Part shown: positions 6,784 to 13,151 of the stretch, one piece after another
Layout: each line of letters begins with the position of its first letter
How positions within the stretch are numbered: the stretch's first letter is position 1
Origin: Spirochaeta sp.
GTDB taxonomy: Bacteria > Spirochaetota > Spirochaetia > Sphaerochaetales > Sphaerochaetaceae
Assembly (NCBI GenBank): GCA_020054965.1
Contig: JAIMZO010000015.1
Location: forward strand, 1-14,775
DNA: 14,775 bases
Direction of reading: 5' to 3'
The notes under the pieces: generated by a model
The model's database searches: none
Told to the model about the DNA's origin: nothing
The model's input: the letters and a program-made list of their open reading frames with translations, nothing else
Made by a program: the position numbers and the translations under genes

Positions 6784-7536
6784 TCAGCAACAGGTGACTC
6801 CGCCATCCACCGGCAGGGCAACTCCATTGATGAAAGAGGCCTCTTCGCTTGCGAGGTACAAAACAGCGTTTGCAACATCATCAGATGTGGCAAGACGCCC
6901 CAATGGAACCTCATCAAACCGTTGTTGTTTCTTTACCGGGTCCTTGAACATCTCCTGCACAAGCGGTGTATCGACTGTGCTGGGGTGAATTGAGTTGCAC
7001 CTGATGTTCTCACTTCCGTATCTACTGGCAATGGACTTGGTCAGCAGTGTGACCGCACCCTTGGTGGTGGTATACGCCTCAGGGGTGTAGCGGTGCCCGA
7101 TCAAACCACAGACAGAGGAGGTGTTGATGATTGCCCCACCACCCTGTTTGCGCATGACAGGAATCACGTACTTGGTGCCGAGGAATACTGAACCAACATT
7201 GACGAGCATCATGGTGTTGAACTCACTGATGACCATCTCCTCGATTGGTTTTCTGATGTTGATCCCGGCATTGTTCACCAGGACATCAATCCTGCCCTCT
7301 TTTGCCACTACCGTATCAATGGTCTCTTTCCATGCTTCTTCGCTGGTAAGATCCATCTGGATGAAGCTTGCGGGATAGGAGCTCTTTACGAGTTCTGCTT
7401 CCAACTCCATCCCTTTTTTCTCATCAAGGTCGAGGATGTACAGCTTTGCACCATTTTTACAGAGCTTCTCAACCATGACTGCTCCCAGGCCACCGGCTCC
7501 GCCGGTGACCAGGATGACTTTATCTTTTACATTCAC
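6784..7536 (-). CDS. Short-chain dehydrogenase/reductase
   Basis: This classical SDR has 250 residues. TGGAGGLG is at 11-18, the acidic LDLD end of strand 2 at 35-38 suggests NAD, and NNAG is at 88-91. A Ser pair at 140-141 precedes Tyr155 and Lys159 (YTTTK), with one residue more than usual between the Ser and Tyr. The C-terminus GVALPVDGGVTCC is ordinary except for the Cys-Cys end. SDRs of this kind oxidise secondary alcohols of polyols, aldonates or keto acids. The start is a GTG at 7536 with AAGGAAG just upstream, 12 bases after the tctA stop. Placed first after the transporter genes, it is the best candidate for the first chemical step on the imported substrate. It is only distantly like the KduD-type SDR at 2183-2947, so it is not a recent duplicate. 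Confidence 0.85.
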   Translation of the reverse strand: MNVKDKVILVTGGAGGLGAVMVEKLCKNGAKLYILDLDEKKGMELEAELVKSSYPASFIQMDLTSEEAWKETIDTVVAKEGRIDVLVNNAGINIRKPIEEMVISEFNTMMLVNVGSVFLGTKYVIPVMRKQGGGAIINTSSVCGLIGHRYTPEAYTTTKGAVTLLTKSIASRYGSENIRCNSIHPSTVDTPLVQEMFKDPVKKQQRFDEVPLGRLATSDDVANAVLYLASEEASFINGVALPVDGGVTCC

Positions 7537-7548
7537 GATTAACTTCCT

Positions 7549-9066
7549 TTATTGTGGTTCGCTAGCGCTGGTTTTCTTCTGCAAGCGGCTGTTTTTTACA
7601 CCACTGATAAAAATCCAGACAATAGCAAGCATCAATACGATACCAACGGGACGACCCAGCAATGGGATGAGTGAACCCTGTCCCTGCATGAGGGCCTGGC
7701 GGAAACTGATGTCAGCCGTAGGTCCAAGAATGATTCCCAGTACCAGAGGTGCCATCGGATAGTTGAGCTTGCGCAGGATGTATCCGAGGATACCGAAGAT
7801 GAACATGACATGGATGTCAAAGATGTTCACGTTTCCAGCATACGCTCCGATGACCGTCAGGGGAACAATGATCGGCATCAAGATCTTCCGGTTTATCTTC
7901 AGGATCTTTACCATTGGCTTGGTGAGCAGCAGACCGAATACCAACATCGATGCGGTTGCGATCAAAAGCGTCACTGCAGTCAGGTAGAGGAAGTCCGGGG
8001 ATTCAAGTGCGAGCATTGGACCCGGCTTGATACCATGGAGCCAGATGGCTGCAAGGAACATGGCCGCTGGGGGAGATCCAGGAACAGCAAGGGTAAGCAG
8101 GGGGATCATCGCACCGCCGATACAGGCGTTGTTCGCTGTCTCAGCAGACGCGAGGCCTTCATAGCTTCCCTTTCCAAAAAGATGTCCATGCTTGCTGCGT
8201 CGCTTGCCAACATCATAGCTAACCCAAGCCGCAATATCTTCACCAGCACCCGGGACTGCCCCGATGCCACTTCCGATAAAGCCGGAGCGGACAGCTGTAG
8301 AAAGTACATCCTTTACCATACTCTTATCGGGAAGCACTTTTCCTAGCTGGCTCTCAATGGAGTATGGGATATCTTCCTGCAAGACAGAAAGAATCTCAGA
8401 GATGCCAAATACACCGATAAGTGCAGGAATCAGGGAGATACCACCCATCAAGTCATAGCTGCCATAGGTAAACCTTGGGAACGCATAGACGGCATCCAGA
8501 CCGATCATGGCAGTAAAGAATCCCAGGAATCCTACGATCCAACCCTTGAGAGGAGTACTTTGTGTGGAGAGGTTGCCGCAGATCATGATACCGAAGACAG
8601 AGATAAGGAAGTACTCCCACTGACCGAACTTTAGGGCAATCTTATAGAGGAATGGGGTCAGGAAGATCAACAAGAGAATCGAGATCAGTGTACCTACAAA
8701 CGAGGCAACGATACCAACTCCAATCGCTTGTCCACCATGACCTTGTTTTGCAAGGATAAATCCATCCAAGGCGGTTGCCGCCGCTGATGGGGTTCCAGGG
8801 ATGTTGATCATAATTGCCGAATAACAACCACCCATGACAGCTCCGACGTAGACTCCGAGGAGGAAGGCTACGGCAGTGGCAAGCTGCATTGAGTAGGTAA
8901 GGTTGATCAGCAGGGCGAGGGCCATGGTAGCGGTCAGTCCTGGAACTGCTCCAACCACGATACCGGCCACGGTTGCAATCATTGTAACAAATACCTGTGG
9001 AAATCCGAACGCCTGTGCTGCTGCGGACCCAAACAGGGCAAATTGCTGTGCAAATGCTTCAAACAT
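7549..9066 (-). CDS. tctA: Tripartite tricarboxylate transporter, large membrane subunit TctA
   Basis: The protein has 505 residues and about 11-12 hydrophobic segments. Family signatures are present: GAVPGLTATMALALL near the N-terminus, GGCYSAIMINIPGTPSAAAT, and later GSGIGAVPGAGEDIAAW. TctA forms the ion-driven translocation channel for small carboxylates delivered by the periplasmic TctC protein. I start at ATG 9066, because a G-rich ribosome-binding stretch (AGGTGGGAG) lies just upstream. A GTG four codons earlier is inside that stretch. The gene follows tctB by 14 bases. The complete C-B-A set suggests a functional secondary importer, and its position in this locus points to a sugar acid or hydroxy acid as cargo rather than citrate. 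Confidence 0.93.
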   Translation of the reverse strand: MFEAFAQQFALFGSAAAQAFGFPQVFVTMIATVAGIVVGAVPGLTATMALALLINLTYSMQLATAVAFLLGVYVGAVMGGCYSAIMINIPGTPSAAATALDGFILAKQGHGGQAIGVGIVASFVGTLISILLLIFLTPFLYKIALKFGQWEYFLISVFGIMICGNLSTQSTPLKGWIVGFLGFFTAMIGLDAVYAFPRFTYGSYDLMGGISLIPALIGVFGISEILSVLQEDIPYSIESQLGKVLPDKSMVKDVLSTAVRSGFIGSGIGAVPGAGEDIAAWVSYDVGKRRSKHGHLFGKGSYEGLASAETANNACIGGAMIPLLTLAVPGSPPAAMFLAAIWLHGIKPGPMLALESPDFLYLTAVTLLIATASMLVFGLLLTKPMVKILKINRKILMPIIVPLTVIGAYAGNVNIFDIHVMFIFGILGYILRKLNYPMAPLVLGIILGPTADISFRQALMQGQGSLIPLLGRPVGIVLMLAIVWIFISGVKNSRLQKKTSASEPQ

Positions 9067-9080
9067 AGGTGCTCCCACCT

Positions 9081-9566
9081 CTATGGAAGAGGAATTTTAA
9101 AAACATACTGGAAAATAGCACTGATCAGTAACGCTGAAAGGACTGAAATAATGATATTCTTCAACCAGGTTGTAGATTTCAGATACCAGAAGGTAACAAC
9201 CAGATAGAGAAAGGTGGCTATTGCAAAATGGATTCTACCAATCAAGCCATAGATATAGACCACCATAAAGAATGAGAGAATGACTACGCGTTTTGATTCG
9301 GGGTTGAGGAACAAAGCAATCAGGTTGTCCTTTCGAAATGTAGCTTTTGTTGCTGCTACACTCCCCCCTCGAATTGACCCCACCAACATGACGATTCCGA
9401 ACAGACAGAATATGATTCCCAGAATGAATGGGAAAAATCCTGGTGCATCGAGAAAACTGTTGAACACCTTCATACTAAGTGACTCAACAATAAGATAAAT
9501 TCCGAATGCCAACAGGAGTACACCCATGATAAGATCGGAAGCGGTTGTTTTCTTTATTTGGCTCAT
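9081..9566 (-). CDS. tctB: Tripartite tricarboxylate transporter, small membrane subunit TctB
   Basis: This 161-residue integral membrane protein has about four to five hydrophobic helices (roughly 12-30, 42-62, 92-110, 114-132 and 138-156). The arrangement fits TctB: a first helix, the segment FLDAPGFFPFILGIIF that carries the family's (D/G)PGFFP-like motif, a basic cytoplasmic loop, and a hydrophobic C-terminal half. TctB is the poorly conserved partner of TctA in the membrane. AAAAGGATAG precedes the ATG. A strong hairpin separates the gene from tctC, and tctA follows closely. Confidence 0.9.
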   Translation of the reverse strand: MSQIKKTTASDLIMGVLLLAFGIYLIVESLSMKVFNSFLDAPGFFPFILGIIFCLFGIVMLVGSIRGGSVAATKATFRKDNLIALFLNPESKRVVILSFFMVVYIYGLIGRIHFAIATFLYLVVTFWYLKSTTWLKNIIISVLSALLISAIFQYVFKIPLP

Positions 9567-9589
9567 GCAACTATCCTTTTCCTAATAAT

Positions 9590-9618
9590 TTCGGGAGATG
9601 GGAAACCCATCCCCCGAA
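9590..9618 (-). repeat. Strong intercistronic hairpin between tctC and tctB
   Basis: TTCGGG-A-GATGGG at 9590-9602 pairs with CCCATC-C-CCCGAA at 9606-9618 around an AAA loop, 12 pairs with one A-C mismatch in plus-strand terms. It lies 10 bases after the tctC stop and is not followed by a T-run on the minus strand, so it is not a classical terminator. Hairpins in this place after binding-protein genes usually protect the upstream mRNA and raise the level of the binding protein over the membrane subunits. Confidence 0.7.
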
Positions 9619-9628
9619 GCAAGACATA

Positions 9629-10696
9629 TTATTTTTTGATGTTCTGCTTAGCCACGTCCCAGTCAAAGTCTGCAAGCTTGGGAATACCAAACTCAGCTGG
9701 ACTCTTAACGGTGGAACCGACGTTGTGCAAGGTCCAGGCATATCCAGCTTCCTGGATTGCAAGGAACCTGTCAGCATCTTCGCCAGCATACCCAGCAAGA
9801 ACCAATCCCTGCTCTCTTGCATAGTCAACGATCTCAGGCTGCTCTACTGCCCAGTAGAAGGCCTCAGTCAGACCATCAAGGATGTTCTGAGGTACATCAC
9901 GGGGGATCAAGAGAGGCCAAGTCTCACTGAGCAAGGGAATGTTCTCTGCATTTTCCTGCACCTTCGTGATGGAGGGAATGTTGAGTCCGAAGTCAGTGTA
10001 GTCATTGGTATCAGTGATGGCGAGGGCACGAAGCTGCCCAGCCTTGATGAAGTCAATCAAGGAGGAGAAGGTACCCATGGCAATCTCTGCATCACCTGCA
10101 ATGACATTGATACCAGCCTGACGGCAGGAACCAGCGGTCATGTAGTTGGGAGCATCGATGCCAGCAATTTCACGGATTGCCTCGAAAAGAACGTGGGGGC
10201 CAACACCAAAGCCGCTGATTGCCATATTCTGCTTGCCGCTATTGAGGTAAGCCACTGCATCTGCATACGTTTGGATGTCGGAATCTGCAGCAACAACAAG
10301 AGCAGCTGCCCCCATGTAGGGGTGGAAGGAAGCCCAGTCAGCCCAATAGGTGTCACTGGTGCCCATTACGCGGAATCCAGAGATTGGACCACTACCGGTT
10401 GCAAACATACTGTAACCATCATGCTTCTTGCTGTACATTACAGTATTAGCAGCAACTGCGGATGCAGCACCTTCCTGGTTGACCACATTGATGGTTTCCC
10501 CAAGATACTCTTCCATCTTTGCGATAACCGGGCGAACAGCGGTATCAGTACCACCACCGGCTCCGAAGCCGACATATACTACCGGCTGTGTCTTAGGCCA
10601 AAGCTTGGTGCTTTCAGCCTCTTTCTGACCTTCTGCGAACAGTGAAGTCGCAACCAACAGTACCAGAAGGATAACAAGAATTCTGTTTTTCTTCAT
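9629..10696 (-). CDS. tctC: Tripartite tricarboxylate transporter, periplasmic binding protein TctC (Bug family)
   Basis: The protein has 355 residues. Residues 1-21 are a signal peptide (MKKN, a long Leu/Val core, then SLFA) with likely cleavage before EGQKEAE. There is no lipobox cysteine, so it should be a soluble periplasmic protein. The mature protein has the Bug/TctC layout: a first strand PVVYVGFGAGGGTDTAVRP, then VVNQEGAASAVAAN with the ligand-loop Gly/Ala run, and the conserved C-terminal region from RDVPQNILDGL onward. These proteins bind carboxylated solutes, often through water bridges to a carboxylate. The particular acid cannot be told from sequence. AAGGAG lies eight bases upstream of the ATG. 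The leader carries a 9-bp inverted repeat and tandem palindromes, so this is the likely start of the regulated operon. Confidence 0.92.
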   Translation of the reverse strand: MKKNRILVILLVLLVATSLFAEGQKEAESTKLWPKTQPVVYVGFGAGGGTDTAVRPVIAKMEEYLGETINVVNQEGAASAVAANTVMYSKKHDGYSMFATGSGPISGFRVMGTSDTYWADWASFHPYMGAAALVVAADSDIQTYADAVAYLNSGKQNMAISGFGVGPHVLFEAIREIAGIDAPNYMTAGSCRQAGINVIAGDAEIAMGTFSSLIDFIKAGQLRALAITDTNDYTDFGLNIPSITKVQENAENIPLLSETWPLLIPRDVPQNILDGLTEAFYWAVEQPEIVDYAREQGLVLAGYAGEDADRFLAIQEAGYAWTLHNVGSTVKSPAEFGIPKLADFDWDVAKQNIKK

Positions 10697-10716
10697 ACAA
10701 AACTCTCCTTTTATTT

Positions 10717-10738
10717 TTTTATGGCATAAGCCATAAAA
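10717..10738 (-). repeat. Perfect 9-bp inverted repeat in the tctC leader
   Basis: TTTTATGGC (10717-10725) and GCCATAAAA (10730-10738) are exact reverse complements with a four-base ATAA loop. On the minus strand the repeat sits between the tandem palindromes and the AAGGAG of tctC, and is followed by an A-rich stretch. If transcribed it forms a 5'-UTR hairpin just before the ribosome-binding site. As DNA it could be an operator. Confidence 0.6.
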
Positions 10739-10743
10739 TTACT

Positions 10744-10774
10744 CATAAGTTATATGACGTCCTATAAGTTATAA
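10744..10774. promoter_or_regulatory. Tandem palindromic sites upstream of tctC, possible operators
   Basis: ATAAGTTATA occurs twice, at 10745-10754 and 10764-10773, centre to centre 19 bases, close to two helical turns. The second copy is a perfect 11-base palindrome (TATAAGTTATA). GACGTC sits between them at 10756-10761. Same-face tandem sites between a GntR regulator gene and its likely target operon are typical operators. No convincing -35/-10 pair could be assigned here. Confidence 0.45.
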
Positions 10775-10821
10775 GACCCATACAAGGCATTTCACTCATC
10801 AGCTTCATCTGTTACTAAAAC

Positions 10822-11529
10822 CTACAGCTCAGCTAACTCTGAAATCCGGTCCACAGTCTTGGCCACATGCTCTCGCATCAGCCTGGCTGCCTCTTCCCTA
10901 TTATGTTCCTTTAATGCTTCGAGGATGACCCGGTGATAATACCGTCCATCATGCATACCCAAATGAGTGACAATGGACTCCATGCTTGCATTCATCAAAT
11001 CCTGCATGAAAAGAGCCACATTAATCAGCATGTTGTTTTTCGTTGCTTTTGCGATAGCCATATGGAACTGGATATCATCGTGGGCAAATACCTTTATATC
11101 AGTGGTATTCTGCTCCATCCGGACAACAATTGCCTCAAGTGCGTCACATTCCTCTTTCGTGATTCTCGTAGCGGCTATCTCCGTTGCCCCTACTTCCATT
11201 ACCATCCTGTACTCAAGAATCTCCTGCAAGGAGTTCTTATCAATCATGAACATGGGAAACAACATGTCACGGTAATTTTCACTGGTCACTCTCCTGATGA
11301 AGGACCCTTCCCCGTGGCGTGTCTCTATGATTCCCAAGGCCTTGAGCTTCTGCATCGCCTCACGAATGCTGATGCGGCTCACTCCAAATTCTTGCCTCAT
11401 TTCATTTTCGGAAGGAAGCTTTGCGCCCTCCTTCCATTTATTGCTCTTGATCTGGGCAAGTAACTGTTCATATACTTGGTTGGAAATCTTCTCTTGTCTC
11501 ACAATTTTCGTTGAATTCTGTTGCGGCAT
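10822..11529 (-). CDS. GntR-family transcriptional regulator, FadR/FCD subfamily
   Basis: The 235-residue protein has an N-terminal winged helix (about residues 10-80). It includes the typical KLPSENEMRQEFGVSRISIREAM recognition region and the wing GIIETRHGEGSFI. The C-terminal FCD effector domain follows (about 100-230). Candidate FCD metal ligands are the Asp/His of AHDDIQFH, the His in DGRYYHRVI, and the His in MREHV. FCD regulators usually bind an organic acid or sugar acid and release DNA. Lying just upstream of the transporter gene, it is the obvious local regulator of the tct and catabolic genes. I use ATG 11529, preceded by GGGGGGAG with six bases of spacing, rather than the in-frame ATG at 11574, which would place the candidate operator inside the coding region. 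Confidence 0.9.
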   Translation of the reverse strand: MPQQNSTKIVRQEKISNQVYEQLLAQIKSNKWKEGAKLPSENEMRQEFGVSRISIREAMQKLKALGIIETRHGEGSFIRRVTSENYRDMLFPMFMIDKNSLQEILEYRMVMEVGATEIAATRITKEECDALEAIVVRMEQNTTDIKVFAHDDIQFHMAIAKATKNNMLINVALFMQDLMNASMESIVTHLGMHDGRYYHRVILEALKEHNREEAARLMREHVAKTVDRISELAEL

Positions 11530-11563
11530 TAAAAGCTCCCCCCAAGTCAGTATCACTGATAGG

Positions 11564-11574
11564 TTATCATACAA
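11564..11574. promoter_or_regulatory. Possible GntR autoregulatory operator
   Basis: TTATCATACAA reads on the minus strand as TTGT-ATG-ATAA, an imperfect TTRT-N3-AYAA palindrome of the kind FadR/FCD-type GntR proteins often bind. It lies about 35 bases before the regulator start, downstream of the candidate promoter. The 8-mer CATACAAG found here recurs at 10779-10786 before tctC, but one shared 8-mer could be chance. Confidence 0.3.
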
Positions 11575-11608
11575 GTGTTATCTGTCAAGCATTTTTTTAC
11601 ACTATTTT

Positions 11609-11637
11609 ATTATAGTATAGCTATATCGATATATTAA
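11609..11637 (-). promoter_or_regulatory. Candidate promoter of the GntR regulator gene
   Basis: On the minus strand TTAATA (11637-11632) and a perfect TATAAT (11614-11609) are spaced by 17 bases in very AT-rich DNA. The -35 matches four of six positions. Transcription would start near 11602, giving a leader of roughly 70 bases that includes the possible operator at 11564-11574. Confidence 0.5.
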
Positions 11638-11678
11638 TACCGAGTGAGGGGTTTCTATCTTGCCCCTCTTCCACCCAT

Positions 11679-11804
11679 TCAACTCTCTTTATTCTTTGAC
11701 TTACCAAGATAAAGCAGAACCAGAAATATGATAAAGATGACCACGAAGATGGCCAGCATTCCTTGTCCCATCAATGTCAGGGATTTTGAAAAAATTGACT
11801 GCAT
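11679..11804 (-). CDS. Small decarboxylase gamma-like membrane protein
   Basis: A 41-residue protein: MQSIFSKS, then a single hydrophobic helix at about residues 14-34 (MGQGMLAIFVVIFIIFLVLLYL), ending in a charged GKSKNKES tail. The Gly-Met followed by a hydrophobic run is how OadG-type gamma subunits of Na+-translocating decarboxylases begin. Those are normally around 80-120 residues with a soluble C-terminal part that contacts the alpha subunit. Here that part is missing entirely. The start at ATG 11804 has AGGAGG upstream and lies 10 bases after the beta-subunit stop, so the pair is surely co-transcribed. The likely role is to stabilise the beta subunit in the membrane. Identification rests on position and the helix, not on strong sequence similarity. 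Confidence 0.65.
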   Translation of the reverse strand: MQSIFSKSLTLMGQGMLAIFVVIFIIFLVLLYLGKSKNKES

Positions 11805-11814
11805 ACGCCTCCTC

Positions 11815-12951
11815 CTACAACAATCCTGGGACCAAACCCAGGATGACACCGCCGGCGATGACTGAAGCAATCTGCCCAGCGACATTTGCCCCAACCGCAT
11901 GCATCAGTAGATGGTTCTGCGGATCTGCTTGCTGGCCAAGCCGCTGGATGACCCTTGCCGACATGGGGAAGGCAGAAATCCCTGCAGCCCCAACCATCGG
12001 GTTGACCTTCTGCTTCACGAACAAGTTCAAGATCTTGGCAAATACAACACCGGCGATGGTATCAAAGATGAATGCAAGCAATCCAAGCCCCATGATCATG
12101 ATGGTCTGCACTGTTACAAACGCTTCTGCTTTCATCGTGGATGCAATCGTGATACCGAGCAACAGTGTAATCAGGTTGACCAAGACCGTCTGCGCTGCGG
12201 TAGAGAGCGTATCCAGCACAGTACACTCCCTGATCAGGTTACCAAACATCAGCATCCCTACCAAGGAAACAGAAGCAGGGGCTACATAGCCAGCCACCAC
12301 GGTAACGATGATCGGAAAGAGAATCTTTGCCCGCTTCGTTACTGAACGGGGATTGTACGGCATCTTGATCATCCGCTCTTTCTTGGTGGTCACCAACTTG
12401 ATGGCAAACGGCTGAATGATAGGCACCAAGGCCATATACGAATACGCTGCAATGGCAATCGGGCCTACATACTTGCTTCCAAGAACCTGGGAGACCAGGA
12501 TTGATGTGGGTCCGTCTGCTGCCCCTATGATGCCAATCGAGGCTGCATCAATGAGGCTGAATCCAAGCAAGGTTGCCACACTGATAGTGGCAAAGATACC
12601 CCACTGGGCAGCAGCCCCAAAGAGGATCAGCTTTGGATTGGCCAGGAGTGGACCAAAGTCGATCATCGCTCCGATACCAATGAACAGCAACAGGGGCAAT
12701 GCCTCTGCAGATTCTATTCCCAGCTCAAAAAGCCAGTCAAGAATACCCGGTACCTCCCCAATTCCCTCCATCATCTGTGTGATGGCTCCAGAGAACGGCA
12801 AGTTGACCAAGATGGCGCCAAAGCCCATGGGAAGCAAGAGAGATGGCTCGAGTTTCTTTGCAATCGCAAGATAAATAAGAAGACCTCCCACACCAAACAT
12901 CACTAGTTGCTTCCACGTGGTGTTAAGAAGTCCCTCCAGCAAGAAGTCCAT
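11815..12951 (-). CDS. oadB: Na+-translocating decarboxylase beta subunit (OadB/GcdB/MmdB family)
   Basis: The protein has 378 residues and is almost entirely membrane-embedded. Family landmarks are IGIGAMIDFGPLLANPK near 91-107 and GAADGPTSI near 143-151 with the Na+/proton-coupling Asp at about 146. Near the C-terminus come VGAAGISAFPMSARV and then an N-x3-HAVGANVAGQIAS stretch. The beta subunit decarboxylates carboxybiotin and exports Na+ in oxaloacetate, glutaconyl-CoA or methylmalonyl-CoA decarboxylases, and sequence alone does not say which. No alpha (carboxyltransferase) or biotin-carrier gene is nearby, so partners must be encoded elsewhere. ATG 12951 has CGGAGG upstream and starts the conserved N-terminus. 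A longer frame from 13020 would translate the leader hairpin and is rejected. A good promoter and a hairpin with T-tract lie in front. Confidence 0.9.
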   Translation of the reverse strand: MDFLLEGLLNTTWKQLVMFGVGGLLIYLAIAKKLEPSLLLPMGFGAILVNLPFSGAITQMMEGIGEVPGILDWLFELGIESAEALPLLLFIGIGAMIDFGPLLANPKLILFGAAAQWGIFATISVATLLGFSLIDAASIGIIGAADGPTSILVSQVLGSKYVGPIAIAAYSYMALVPIIQPFAIKLVTTKKERMIKMPYNPRSVTKRAKILFPIIVTVVAGYVAPASVSLVGMLMFGNLIRECTVLDTLSTAAQTVLVNLITLLLGITIASTMKAEAFVTVQTIMIMGLGLLAFIFDTIAGVVFAKILNLFVKQKVNPMVGAAGISAFPMSARVIQRLGQQADPQNHLLMHAVGANVAGQIASVIAGGVILGLVPGLL

Positions 12952-12966
12952 AGAGAACCTCCGGGG

Positions 12967-13018
12967 AAAAAGAATAGGGGGAGAAGTTGACTTCGCACTA
13001 GGGCAATGAAGCTCCCCC
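12967..13018 (-). promoter_or_regulatory. Leader hairpin with T-tract in front of oadB, possible attenuator
   Basis: On the minus strand GGGGGAG-reading DNA (13018-13012 complement) pairs perfectly with CTCCCCC (12983-12977 complement) around a 28-base interior. The interior has smaller alternative stems (CTTC with GAAG, GAAG with CTTC). The 3' arm is followed by TATTCTTTTT, ending about five bases before the CGGAGG ribosome-binding site. The whole element lies in the roughly 70-base leader between the predicted start of transcription and the oadB ATG. Confidence 0.45.
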
Positions 13019-13028
13019 AACGTTGTTA

Positions 13029-13057
13029 ATCATAGAGGGCTTATAGTCCGAGGTCAA
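13029..13057 (-). promoter_or_regulatory. Sigma-70-type promoter for oadB
   Basis: On the minus strand TTGACC (13057-13052) and TATGAT (13034-13029) match consensus at five of six positions each with an ideal 17-base spacer. Transcription should begin near 13022, about 70 bases before the oadB ATG. This is the best promoter in the window. Confidence 0.7.
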
Positions 13058-13097
13058 ATGATAATTCTGGAAGATTTGGATCTTATTCGAGGCAAGA

Positions 13098-13130
13098 AGT
13101 CGTATATATGTATTTAAGCCATATACGACT
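13098..13130. repeat. Perfect 10-bp inverted repeat in the oadB/GNAT divergent region
   Basis: AGTCGTATAT (13098-13107) is the exact reverse complement of ATATACGACT (13121-13130), with a 13-base AT-rich spacer. It lies about 40-75 bases upstream of the oadB -35 box and just before the GNAT-like gene. Neither strand shows a T-run after it, so a binding site for a dimeric regulator is more likely than a terminator. Confidence 0.55.
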
Positions 13131-13151
13131 CCTCTTATAGTATGTATTCTC

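Noticed and set aside
10697..10821. A sigma-70 promoter for tctC
   Set aside because: TATAAC boxes occur within the tandem palindromes but no acceptable -35 lies 16-18 bases upstream, so no promoter is claimed.
11646..11668. GAGGGG/CCCCTC inverted repeat downstream of the small gamma-like gene as a terminator
   Set aside because: Only six pairs with an 11-base loop and no T-run after it on the minus strand. It may contribute to termination but cannot be called.
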